DNA of 15,184 nt from an uncultured Granulicatella sp. (GTDB taxonomy: Bacteria; Bacillota; Bacilli; Lactobacillales; Aerococcaceae), in the NCBI GenBank assembly GCA_938017885.1, contig CALIJD010000251.1, positions 1 to 15,184 on the forward strand, in the 5' to 3' direction. Positions 6,886 to 13,353 of the stretch are shown piece by piece; position 1 is the stretch's first letter; the number at the start of each line of letters is the position of its first letter. The translations under genes and the position numbers were made by a program. A model generated the notes under the pieces. The model did no database searches and was not told the origin of the DNA. It worked only from the letters and a program-made list of their open reading frames with translations.

Positions 6886-8151
6886 ATGAACATTATCGAT
6901 GATTTAGAATGGCGCGGCGCCATCAACCAAACGACAGATGAAGAAGGCTTACGTGCCTTAACAAGCGAAAAGGCTGTATCGCTTTACTGTGGGGTAGACC
7001 CAACTGGAGACAGCATGCACATTGGACACTTAATTCCGTTTATGATTCTTCGTCGTTTCCAATTAGCAGGACATAAACCAGTCATCTTGATTGGTGGAGC
7101 AACAGGTTCAATCGGAGATCCAAGTGGTCGTACAAGCGAACGTGTGCTTCAATCAATGGAACAAGTTCAACACAATGTCGAAAAACTGACAGCGCAAATG
7201 AAGAAATTATTCTTCACAACGGATGAAGACCAAGCAACATTACGCCTTGTAAACAACTACGATTGGACAAAAGATTTATCATTATTAGACTTCTTACGTG
7301 ACTACGGGAAGCATTTCAACTTGAACACAATGCTTGCAAAAGACGTTGTCGCAAGCCGTCTAGAAGTGGGAATTTCATTTACTGAATTCTCATACCAAAT
7401 CCTACAATCAATGGACTTCTTGCATTTATTCAAGACAGAAGATGTGCAAGTTCAAATCGGTGGTGCGGACCAATGGGGGAACATCACTTCAGGGCTTGAA
7501 TTAATCCGTAAAGTAGAAGGAGCAGAGTCTCGTGCGTACGGTTTAACAATTCCGTTGATGTTAAAATCAGACGGTACAAAATTCGGAAAATCAGCAGGTG
7601 GTGCGGTATGGCTCGACCCTGAGAAGACAACACCATACGAATTTTACCAGTTCTGGTTAAACCAAGATGACCGCGACGTGATTAAATACATCAAGTACTT
7701 CACATTCTTAGACCGCGAAGAAATCGAAGCGCTCGAAGAAAAAGTGGCGACAGAACCACATAAACGTGAAGCACAAATCCGCCTTGCTGAAGAAGTCACT
7801 CGCTTCGTTCACGGCGAAAAAGCCCTAGAAGACGCGAAGAAAATTACAAACGCGCTCTTCACAGGAAACGTACAACAATTAACAGCCGACGAAATCGAAC
7901 AAGGCTTCAAAAACATGCCAACATTTGAAAGTTCAAAAGAATCTCAAAATCTAGCGACATGGCTTGTTGACCTTGGCATCGAACCTTCAAGAAGACAATC
8001 ACGCGAAGACATTCAAAACGGCGCGATTTCTATCAACGGTGAAAAAGTAACCGACCTCGAATTCGAATGGACGAAAGAACAATCCTTCGAAGAACGCTTC
8101 GTCATCGTCCGCCGCGGCAAGAAAAAATACTTCTTAGTGGTGTTGAAATAA
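6886..8151 (+). CDS. tyrS: Tyrosyl-tRNA synthetase (TyrS, bacterial type)
   Basis: A class I synthetase that charges tRNA-Tyr with tyrosine. The ATG at 6886 follows AAGGGA at about 6871-6876; the TTG-initiated extension upstream lies in the leader terminator and is rejected. The product has 421 residues, the normal length. Motifs: CGVDPTGDSMHIGH (residues 35-48, HIGH site H45-H48), GGATGSIGDPSGR (70-82), QIGGADQWGNI (190-200, tyrosine binding), KFGKSAGGA (232-240, KMSKS-type), and a C-terminal S4 RNA-binding domain (about 355-421: PSRRQSREDIQNGAISING). It is controlled by its own T-box leader and terminated at 8211-8239. Confidence 0.97.
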   Translation: MNIIDDLEWRGAINQTTDEEGLRALTSEKAVSLYCGVDPTGDSMHIGHLIPFMILRRFQLAGHKPVILIGGATGSIGDPSGRTSERVLQSMEQVQHNVEKLTAQMKKLFFTTDEDQATLRLVNNYDWTKDLSLLDFLRDYGKHFNLNTMLAKDVVASRLEVGISFTEFSYQILQSMDFLHLFKTEDVQVQIGGADQWGNITSGLELIRKVEGAESRAYGLTIPLMLKSDGTKFGKSAGGAVWLDPEKTTPYEFYQFWLNQDDRDVIKYIKYFTFLDREEIEALEEKVATEPHKREAQIRLAEEVTRFVHGEKALEDAKKITNALFTGNVQQLTADEIEQGFKNMPTFESSKESQNLATWLVDLGIEPSRRQSREDIQNGAISINGEKVTDLEFEWTKEQSFEERFVIVRRGKKKYFLVVLK

Positions 8152-8156
8152 AAGAT

Positions 8157-8200
8157 AAGTGCAAGTACGGATGATTCCTGCGAACCCTTACGGGAGTAAG
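8157..8200 (+). other. tyrS 3' untranslated segment with small hairpin and repeat-like motif
   Basis: CTTAC (8187-8191) pairs with GTAAG (8196-8200). The segment before it, CGGATGATTCCTGCGAA (8167-8183), resembles the segment after the chorismate mutase gene at the right end of the window (CGGATTCCTTCGAA, 15117-15130). It lies between the tyrS stop and its terminator. Confidence 0.35.
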
Positions 8201-8210
8201 ACAAAAGCTA

Positions 8211-8242
8211 AAAATGGACTCACAGTGTGAGTCCATTTTCTT
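8211..8242 (+). terminator. Terminator after tyrS (nearly perfect palindrome)
   Basis: Arms 8211-8224 and 8226-8239 are perfect reverse complements around one central base (real loop a few bases). A flanking A-tract and T-tract could make it act in both directions. Confidence 0.85.
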
Positions 8243-8253
8243 TTAGTGGTTTC

Positions 8254-8278
8254 AAATCCTTCGCACTGTGAAGGATTT
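8254..8278. repeat. 9-bp inverted repeat in the tyrS-lacC intergenic region
   Basis: AAATCCTTC (8254-8262) and GAAGGATTT (8270-8278) with a 7-base loop. No T-run follows. Role unknown. Confidence 0.5.
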
Positions 8279-8279
8279 C

Positions 8280-8342
8280 CGCAAGGCTGATTAGGCATAA
8301 GCAAATCACAAGTGATGAAGCTTATGCCAATCAGCTACTGCG
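8280..8342. repeat. Long stem-loop, 16 bp with one bulge, in intergenic DNA
   Basis: GCTGATTaGGCATAAGC (8286-8302) pairs with GCTTATGCCAATCAGC (8320-8335); the only defect is a bulged A at 8293. CGCA (8280-8283) and TGCG (8339-8342) extend it beyond a small internal loop, and the apical loop holds ATCA/TGAT. It is not followed by T residues, so it is not an ordinary terminator. Confidence 0.65.
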
Positions 8343-8369
8343 TATAACTCTTTAAGCTTCTCTTATTTT

Positions 8370-8433
8370 ATGCGCCCACGTTACTATGATGATAAAATCC
8401 GCAGTATTCTTCGGAATCATCCTTTGGGTGCAT
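8370..8433. repeat. Imperfect inverted repeat with inner hairpin; shares a segment with 8939-8961
   Basis: ATGCGCCCA (8370-8378) pairs with TGGGTGCAT (8425-8433) with one G-U, and TCCG/CGGA forms an inner pair. ACGTTACTATGATGATA (8379-8395) matches ACGTTAC-(6 extra bases)-TATGATGATA at 8939-8961, so this may be a decayed relative of the large element there. Confidence 0.4.
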
Positions 8434-8462
8434 CGTGTCAAAAACTACTAAGAAAATTTTTG

Positions 8463-8497
8463 CTTTGTGAGCTGACAATAACGAGCAGTTCACAAAG
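8463..8497. repeat. 12-bp inverted repeat
   Basis: CTTTGTGAGCTG (8463-8474) and CAGTTCACAAAG (8486-8497) pair with one G-U and an 11-base loop. The flanks are AT-rich but lack a clean T-run in either direction. Confidence 0.55.
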
Positions 8498-8799
8498 TTA
8501 GAAATAAAAAAATGTTTTAAATAGATTTTCAAACCTGTTATAAACGCCTACACAATCATATTTTAAAAGCAAATGTAAAAAACACAATATGACATATACG
8601 TTATATTGCAAAATAACTTTTTGGTCAAAAGCCCGAATTTGTTGGCTCGAAAACTCACGACTTAGTGTGCGCATTCCGAATGCAAAAGCTTTGCACTTTT
8701 CCATTTAAAACAGCACCCGCTCAAACCATAGAAGCTCAATTTGCTGTATGACAAGATCTTTTCAATGCAATAATCTTGATGGAGAAACTAGAATTTGTT
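8498..8799. other. AT-rich intergenic stretch without credible gene
   Basis: No ORF here has a ribosome-binding site or recognisable product. Small palindromes are visible: CAATATGAC/GTTATATTG (8585-8593 with 8600-8608), GCATTC/GAATGC (8671-8683), GCAAA/TTTGC (8682-8694) and CAAGAT/ATCTTG (8752-8757 with 8773-8778). I see no promoter I would defend. The stretch may be decayed DNA. Confidence 0.5.
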
Positions 8800-8986
8800 T
8801 TGGATTTCGGAAAGTGTATGGCTTCAATAGTGACAGTAACGTGTTTCGTATTAAAACGAATAAGAGGGCGTAGGATTGTTAATCCGTACGCCCTCTTTGA
8901 GGCTTTTAAGGTGAGAGACTTCGGCTCGAACCGGTACAACGTTACCGTCACTATGATGATAGCCATAAGGCTTTTCCGAAATCCAA
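8800..8986. repeat. 187-bp nested inverted repeat with cloverleaf-like fold
   Basis: The outer arms pair in three blocks: 8800-8813 with 8973-8986 (14 bp perfect), 8818-8823 with 8961-8966 (6 bp perfect) and 8827-8842 with 8939-8954 (15 of 16). Inside are three hairpins: TTCGT/ACGAA (8845-8860); a 16-bp stem with one bulge, AAGAGGGCGTA-GGATT against AATCC-TACGCCCTCTT (8862-8897); and GAGaC-TTCG-GCTC (8915-8927), a UUCG tetraloop. The element ends 11 bases from the lacC stop. It could be a structured RNA, a miniature mobile element or a complex terminator. No T-run follows the outer stem in either direction. Confidence 0.75.
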
Positions 8987-8997
8987 TTATTTACTTT

Positions 8998-9930
8998 TTA
9001 AACTTTTTCCACCGTAACCGCATTGAAAATGGTATCGAAGTTTTCCATGTTTATAAAGCCTGTCTGAGCTTCCATGGCATTGAGCGTACCTGCAGTCACT
9101 GCAGTTTTCAAAATGGATTCAATGCTTTCGCCTTTTGCAATCGCATGCGCTAACCCAGCAATCGTTGAGTCTCCAGAGCCAACAGGATTCACGGCGTTGA
9201 CTTTGGGAATGCTGACTTGATAAAAGACACCTTCATGTTTTGCAAGTGCGCCTTTTGATCCAAGCGAAACAACCACCCAATCCACCCCGTCAAATAACGG
9301 CGAATTCAATTGCTCCTTCAATTCTTCAACCGTTGTCGCTTCAGGAACCCCTAATAACCCAGCGAGTTCTTCTTGGTTTGGCTTAATTAAGGCTGGCTTG
9401 GTAGAAGCTTCAAGCGCAATCTTTAATGTTTTCCCAGAAGTATCTAAAAGTACAGGGGCTCCGACTGTAGCAGCTTTTTCAATAATTGTTGCGTATAAGT
9501 CATCGTCCATTCCACTAGGTAAGCTGCCAGAAATCGTGATGAGATCGACCTCTTTTAATAAGGTTTCAAAATGAGCGAGGAACCCCGCTTGTTCCTCTGG
9601 TGTAATGGTAGGGCCAGCCTCTAAGATTTCCGTTTGAAGTCCTTCATGTAGGATGGCAATACAATTACGAGTTTCCGATTGGATAGGGTAGAAGTTGTTT
9701 TCTAAGGCAACCTCATCCAATTTTTCTTTAATAAAAGCACCGATGTGACCACCGAGTAACCCCGTCGCCAACACCGGCGAACCAAGTTGCTTTAAGACAC
9801 GACTCACGTTGAGGCCTTTTCCCCCTGGTGTTTTACTAACCTTTTGAGTACGATTCACCGTATCCATCTTTAATGTTTCGACCGTATACCCAATATCTAC
9901 CGCCGGATTTATTGTTAATGTTAATATCAT
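8998..9930 (-). CDS. lacC: Tagatose-6-phosphate kinase, LacC-like (PfkB family)
   Basis: LacC uses ATP to phosphorylate tagatose 6-phosphate to tagatose 1,6-bisphosphate in galactose/lactose use; the close relative FruK acts on fructose 1-phosphate. The product has 310 residues, the length of LacC. It shows MILTLTINPAVD at the start, the PfkB signature KTPGGKGLNVSRVL (residues 33-46), ETRNCIAILHEG (86-97) and the C-terminal signature NPVGSGDSTIAG with catalytic Asp254. The start has AAGGGAGC 6 bases upstream (plus 9937-9944). The overall sequence reads closer to streptococcal LacC than to FruK in my recollection, but substrate cannot be proved. No other lac or fru genes are near, so it stands alone here, reading towards tyrS. 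Confidence 0.85.
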   Translation of the reverse strand: MILTLTINPAVDIGYTVETLKMDTVNRTQKVSKTPGGKGLNVSRVLKQLGSPVLATGLLGGHIGAFIKEKLDEVALENNFYPIQSETRNCIAILHEGLQTEILEAGPTITPEEQAGFLAHFETLLKEVDLITISGSLPSGMDDDLYATIIEKAATVGAPVLLDTSGKTLKIALEASTKPALIKPNQEELAGLLGVPEATTVEELKEQLNSPLFDGVDWVVVSLGSKGALAKHEGVFYQVSIPKVNAVNPVGSGDSTIAGLAHAIAKGESIESILKTAVTAGTLNAMEAQTGFINMENFDTIFNAVTVEKV

Positions 9931-10156
9931 AAAATAGCTCCCTTCTATTTTCGATTGGATACGTTAAATATACCATATTTCACCCATTTTGAGAGCCAAA
10001 GTTTGGTTTATTACAAAACTTTTTGAAGATATAAATACCGATTTTAAAGGAATTACATATTTTCATTGAATCATTCTATAAAAAAACACAAATTAATCTG
10101 TAATATTTTATAAATTTCTCCTTTTTTTGTATCAAAAAGGTCAGCTAATCGTTTTA

Positions 10157-10173
10157 TGTTACAGCTTTGTTAC
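10157..10173 (+). promoter_or_regulatory. WalR/VicR (YycF) binding box
   Basis: TGTTAC (10157-10162), 5 bases, TGTTAC (10168-10173) is an exact match to the published WalR consensus TGTWAH-N5-TGTWAH. It lies about 50 bases upstream of the -10 for the CHAP hydrolase, a typical target class of this cell-wall two-component system. Confidence 0.75.
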
Positions 10174-10222
10174 AAGGTATTGTCAATTCAAAGAAAATCA
10201 ACATCAGTCTAAAGTCCTATGG

Positions 10223-10228
10223 TATTAT
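10223..10228 (+). promoter_or_regulatory. Candidate -10 for the CHAP hydrolase gene
   Basis: TATTAT at 10223-10228 lacks a good -35 (AACATC at the expected place), which would fit an activator-dependent promoter with the WalR box upstream. Confidence 0.45.
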
Positions 10229-10314
10229 AGTACCAAGTTAAGTTTTATTTAAGCCAAATCGGCTACTTCGAAATATATAATTGATTTTTTATTGGAACTA
10301 TTGGAGGGACTCAC

Positions 10315-11610
10315 TTGAAGAAACGTTTATTAACAGTATTAGTAACAGGAACAGTATTAACATTAGGAGCTTTAGCACCAAATGTTAGTGCGCAAGACTT
10401 TGACTCACAAATCAACTCAGTTAATTCAACAATTGCAAATATCAATGATAAAAAAGCTGCAGTTAATGCAACAATTGATTCATTAGTATCTGAATTATCA
10501 GGAGTACAAACTAAGATTGATGCTACTCAAGCTCAAAAAGCTGAAGCTCAAGCAGCAATAGACTCATTAAAATCAGAAATTTCTAAATTAGAAAAAGTAA
10601 TTGCTGAACGTAACGAACGTTTAGAAGAACAAGCTCGTGCAGTACAAACAAACGGAGCTCGTTCATATGTTGACTTCTTATTAAATGCAGAAAACTTATC
10701 AGATATCGTTAACCGTATCGGTGTTGTTATGGATTTAATCGGTGCTAACCGTGATTTAATGCAACAACAAGCAGAAGATAAGAAACAAGTAGAAGCTAAA
10801 GAAGAGCAACAACAAGCTAAATTAGCGGAACAACAAAAAGCTGAGGAAGAATTACAAGGCTTACAAACAAAATTAAATGAAACTTTTGACAAAAATAAAG
10901 TTTTATTAGCAAACTTATCTCAAGAAGAATTAGCTGAAATCTCAAAACGTGATGGATTAGTAGCAGAAAAAGAAGCTTTCCAAAAACGTTTAGCTGAAGA
11001 AAAAGCAAAAGCAGAAGCTGAAGCAGCACGTATTGCAGAAGCATCTCGTCAAGCTTTAGCAGCAGAAGCAGCAAAAGCAGCTGAAACAGTTGCAGCAGCA
11101 ACTTCAACTCCAGCTCCTGCAGCTTCAAATACTCAAGCTCAAACAGCAACAGCTCCAGCAGCACAAGCAACAGCGGCTCCTGCAGCAGCAAAACAATCTT
11201 CTAGCTATACTTATACAGCTGGTGGAGGATTCCCAGCGGTTGACCCAAGTTACCGTGCAGCTTTAAACGGTGGATACTTCGGACAATGTACTTACTATGT
11301 ATTCAACCGTATGGCACAAGTTGGTACACCAATCGGACACAGCATGATGGGTAACGCGGCTGAATGGCCAGCATATGCTCGTAGCTATGGATACTCAGTA
11401 TCTAACTCACCATCAGCTGGTTCAGCAATCGTATTCCAACAAGGTTTAGCGGGTGCTGACCCAACTTACGGACACGTTGCATTCGTAGAAGCAGTTAATG
11501 CAGATGGTTCATTATACATCTCTGAAATGAACGTACAAGGATTAAACGTAATCTCTTACCGTACAATTTCAGCAAGCGTTGCAGCTCGCGCAACTTACAT
11601 CCGTTTCTAA
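10315..11610 (+). CDS. Secreted coiled-coil CHAP-domain peptidoglycan hydrolase (PcsB-like)
   Basis: The start is TTG at 10315, with GGAGGG at 10303-10308, 6 bases upstream. The product has 431 residues. A signal peptide (MKKRLLTVLV then hydrophobic) is probably cut after residue 26 (VSA-QD). Residues about 28-260 are long helical coiled-coil, rich in Gln, Glu, Lys and Ala. An Ala/Pro/Thr-rich linker spans about 258-295. The CHAP domain (about 305-431) has probable catalytic Cys325 (FGQCTYYV), His387 (YGHVAFVEA) and a polar third residue near Glu404/Asn406. This is the plan of PcsB/surface-antigen proteins, in which the coiled coil regulates a wall-cutting CHAP domain, in PcsB through FtsEX at division. 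Codon choice is strongly biased (TTA, GCA, CAA, CGT), suggesting high expression. WalR control is likely. It ends in its own terminator. Confidence 0.9.
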   Translation: MKKRLLTVLVTGTVLTLGALAPNVSAQDFDSQINSVNSTIANINDKKAAVNATIDSLVSELSGVQTKIDATQAQKAEAQAAIDSLKSEISKLEKVIAERNERLEEQARAVQTNGARSYVDFLLNAENLSDIVNRIGVVMDLIGANRDLMQQQAEDKKQVEAKEEQQQAKLAEQQKAEEELQGLQTKLNETFDKNKVLLANLSQEELAEISKRDGLVAEKEAFQKRLAEEKAKAEAEAARIAEASRQALAAEAAKAAETVAAATSTPAPAASNTQAQTATAPAAQATAAPAAAKQSSSYTYTAGGGFPAVDPSYRAALNGGYFGQCTYYVFNRMAQVGTPIGHSMMGNAAEWPAYARSYGYSVSNSPSAGSAIVFQQGLAGADPTYGHVAFVEAVNADGSLYISEMNVQGLNVISYRTISASVAARATYIRF

Positions 11611-11623
11611 TAAGAAATAAAAT

Positions 11624-11653
11624 AACCGTCTCCTGAAAAAGGAGGCGGTTTTT
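11624..11653 (+). terminator. Terminator after the CHAP gene
   Basis: AACCGTCTCCT (11624-11634) pairs with AGGAGGCGGTT (11640-11650) with one G-U, a GAAAA loop and a T-run. Confidence 0.92.
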
Positions 11654-11690
11654 GTTTGCACAATTTGGCCCAACACACTTCAAGTATAAT

Positions 11691-11719
11691 TTGACATCCT
11701 ACACTAGATTTTCTATGAT
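11691..11719 (+). promoter_or_regulatory. Strong promoter of the lipoprotein gene
   Basis: TTGACA (11691-11696), 17 bases, TATGAT (11714-11719), 29 bases before the start codon. Confidence 0.85.
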
Positions 11720-11748
11720 AACAATAAGTCGCAATAAAGGAGTGTAAA

Positions 11749-12225
11749 ATGAAGAAAATAATTAAATTATCGATTGTATTATTAGGAGCATTTTTTGTTT
11801 TATTAGGATGCCGGTCTGAAAGTAAAGCGGAATTTGCCTTAGAAGTTTCTATTTCTAAGCAAAAAGTAACATACATGTACGACAAGGAAAAAGATTCGGT
11901 TTCCTCACTAACTTTTAACATCAGCTATGATATTTCTAAGAACAAGGAGTACGAAGAAAAGGCACGTAGACAACGTGAGAAAATCGTAAAAGAAATGGAT
12001 GGGATTGAGGGAATTAAAGTCACTCAATCGGATAGTGAAAAGGAAATCGCATTTACGGTTGATGTTGACCTTAAGAAGTTCAAATATGATGATGAAGAGA
12101 GTCGTTCGAAAGCACCAGCACTCTATAGCAGTGTTCATTCAGCTTTGGTGAAGAAAAATGATCGTTACAGTTTCGAAGAATCCAAAAAAAAGATTTTAGA
12201 AGAAGGATTTAAAGAAGTAAAATAG
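11749..12225 (+). CDS. YehR-family (DUF1307) lipoprotein
   Basis: The ATG at 11749 has AAAGGAG at 11736-11742. The product has 158 residues. The lipobox LLGC places the lipidated Cys at residue 21 after a short basic and hydrophobic signal (MKKIIKLSIVLLGAFF). The rest is charged and soluble, expected on the outer face of the membrane. The stretch DGIEGIKVTQ...FTVDVDLKKF and the ending SFEESKKKILEEGFKEVK closely recall YehR/DUF1307 proteins, which end in a similar KKSEEMLLKQGFKEVK-type tail. The function of that family is unknown. It is monocistronic, with its own promoter and terminator. Confidence 0.8.
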   Translation: MKKIIKLSIVLLGAFFVLLGCRSESKAEFALEVSISKQKVTYMYDKEKDSVSSLTFNISYDISKNKEYEEKARRQREKIVKEMDGIEGIKVTQSDSEKEIAFTVDVDLKKFKYDDEESRSKAPALYSSVHSALVKKNDRYSFEESKKKILEEGFKEVK

Positions 12226-12231
12226 AATTCT

Positions 12232-12269
12232 AAAAAATTGGATGTCAGTGATTGGCATCCAATTTTTTT
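12232..12269 (+). terminator. Terminator after the lipoprotein gene
   Basis: Arms 12232-12246 and 12254-12268 form 15 pairs (one G-U) with a 7-base loop and seven T residues. The A-tract on the left arm means it could also work in reverse. Confidence 0.9.
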
Positions 12270-12308
12270 AGTTGAGAATCGTTTTTAAAACTTTTATAAG
12301 CAGGGAGA

Positions 12309-12337
12309 TTGCGCAATGATACAGGAAGTGCTACAAT
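12309..12337 (+). promoter_or_regulatory. Promoter of the FMN riboswitch-ribU unit
   Basis: TTGCGC (12309-12314), 17 bases, TACAAT (12332-12337), just before the aptamer. Confidence 0.65.
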
Positions 12338-12352
12338 CAACCTATAAAATAA

Positions 12353-12461
12353 CATTTTCGGGGCAAGGTGAAATTCCTGACCGGTGGTATAGTCCACGAG
12401 CCGCTTGGCATGATCTGGTGTGATTCCAGAACCGATAGTATAGTCTAGATGTGAGAAAATG
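12353..12461 (+). promoter_or_regulatory. FMN riboswitch aptamer (RFN element)
   Basis: The conserved blocks occur in order: TTCGGGGCAAGGTGAAATTC, CCGGTGGTATAGTCCACGAG, GGCATGATCTGGTGTGATTC, CAGAACCGATAGTATAGTC, and GATGTGAGAAAATG. The closing helix is CATTTTC (12353-12359) with GAAAATG (12455-12461). FMN binding should favour the downstream terminator and turn off ribU when flavin is plentiful. Confidence 0.97.
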
Positions 12462-12488
12462 GCACTATTTCAACGAGTCTATTTGACG

Positions 12489-12526
12489 AGCAGTATTGGA
12501 AGGTCCATTTCAATACTGCTTTTTTT
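12489..12526 (+). terminator. Expression-platform terminator of the FMN riboswitch
   Basis: Arms 12489-12501 and 12508-12520 form 13 pairs (one G-U) with a 6-base loop and a run of seven T residues, 27 bases after the aptamer. Confidence 0.92.
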
Positions 12527-12580
12527 ATTGGAATTGGATGAAAAGTGCAATTTCCTTCGCCCTAAGAAGGAGGATGTACG

Positions 12581-13198
12581 ATGAGTACAGATGTAAAAAA
12601 GTCGACAGGAGCAGCGACTAAAAAAATTGTTCTAGTAGGTGTTTTTGGTGCCATCAGTACCGTTTTAATGTTTCTATCTTTTAACGTGCCGTTTATTCCA
12701 ACCTTTGTGAAGTTGGACTTTTCAGACTTACCGGTATTGTTGGGGGGCTATATTTTAGGTCCAGTTTATGGAAGTTTTATCGCCATTATCAAGATCTTAT
12801 TGAATTTCGTCTATAATGGGTCGATGACATATGGAATTGGGGAAACGGTGAACTTAATAGGAAGTTTAAGTTTTATGTTACCAGCAGTCATTTTGTATCA
12901 ACGAAATCGCAATTTTAAAACGGCGATTATCAGTTTAATCGTTGGGACGATTGCCGCTACAGTTGTCTTATTAACAGCAAATTATTTTGTGATGTTTCCT
13001 TTATATGCGACTGCTATGAATTTTCCAATGGAAAAAATTGTCGCTGCAGCTCATGCACTAAACCCTTATGTAACAGACTTAGCTTCATTAATGACGTTTG
13101 CATTATTGCCATTTAATATCATTAAATTTGGGCTAAATAGTATTCTTGCATTATTCCTTTATAAACGTCTTGCAAAAGCATTAAAACTTGAACATTAG
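12581..13198 (+). CDS. ribU: Riboflavin ECF transporter, S component RibU
   Basis: RibU is the membrane subunit that binds riboflavin for uptake with the shared energising module EcfA/EcfA'/EcfT (not in this window). The ATG at 12581 has GGAGG at 12569-12573. The product has 205 residues with about six hydrophobic segments. Family-typical stretches are VKLDFSDLPVLLGG (43-56), GPVYGSF, NFVYNGSMTYGIGETVNLIG, NYFVMFPLY and LLPFNIIKFG. The FMN riboswitch directly upstream supports the riboflavin assignment over other ECF S components. It is followed by its own terminator. Confidence 0.95.
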   Translation: MSTDVKKSTGAATKKIVLVGVFGAISTVLMFLSFNVPFIPTFVKLDFSDLPVLLGGYILGPVYGSFIAIIKILLNFVYNGSMTYGIGETVNLIGSLSFMLPAVILYQRNRNFKTAIISLIVGTIAATVVLLTANYFVMFPLYATAMNFPMEKIVAAAHALNPYVTDLASLMTFALLPFNIIKFGLNSILALFLYKRLAKALKLEH

Positions 13199-13202
13199 TG
13201 AA

Positions 13203-13229
13203 GAGCCAGGGATTGCACCTGGCTTTTTT
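13203..13229 (+). terminator. Terminator after ribU
   Basis: AGCCAGG (13204-13210) pairs with CCTGGCT (13218-13224), 7-base loop, six T residues. Confidence 0.9.
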
Positions 13230-13236
13230 ATTTTGG

Positions 13237-13316
13237 GGAAAATTTTCCTATATAATATAGAAGAAAAGTGATATCGGATTCCAAAGGGTATGCTTAGTTT
13301 CAATAGCAATCTGATC
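13237..13316 (+). promoter_or_regulatory. Putative promoter/leader region of the SLC13 permease gene
   Basis: TATAAT at 13251-13256 is a perfect -10 with only a weak -35. Directly upstream is a perfect 12-base palindrome, GGAAAATTTTCC (13237-13248), in the spacer, which could be an operator. In the leader ATCGGATT (13274-13281) can pair with AATCTGAT (13309-13316) with one G-U. Confidence 0.4.
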
Positions 13317-13353
13317 TAAAATGAGGTAGGATAGATAAGAATGAGGTGAAACA

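Larger units (their letters stand above)
9931..10314. other. Divergent intergenic region, lacC / CHAP gene
   Basis: This carries control signals for both neighbours. On the lacC side there is a small palindrome, CCAAA-G-TTTGG (9996-10006), of unknown role, and a weak promoter reading minus (TTGGCT, 16 bases, TATGGT). The middle is AT-rich with CCTTTTT/AAAAAGG arms (10120-10126, 10134-10140). The CHAP side has the WalR box and a -10 listed separately, and a leader of about 80 bases with AGCC/GGCT pairing (10252-10264). No gene is seen. Confidence 0.6.

Noticed and set aside
8498..8704. 68-residue ORF on the minus strand
   Set aside because: No ribosome-binding site, AT-rich composition, and it crosses several palindromes. 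No recognisable product.
8776..9153. 125-residue plus-strand ORF
   Set aside because: It runs through the 187-bp inverted repeat and then antisense into the end of lacC; no ribosome-binding site.
10817..11191. Leucine-rich 124-residue minus-strand ORF
   Set aside because: It is the antisense of the Ala/Gln-rich part of the CHAP gene; the leucine runs come from repeated GCA and CAA codons.
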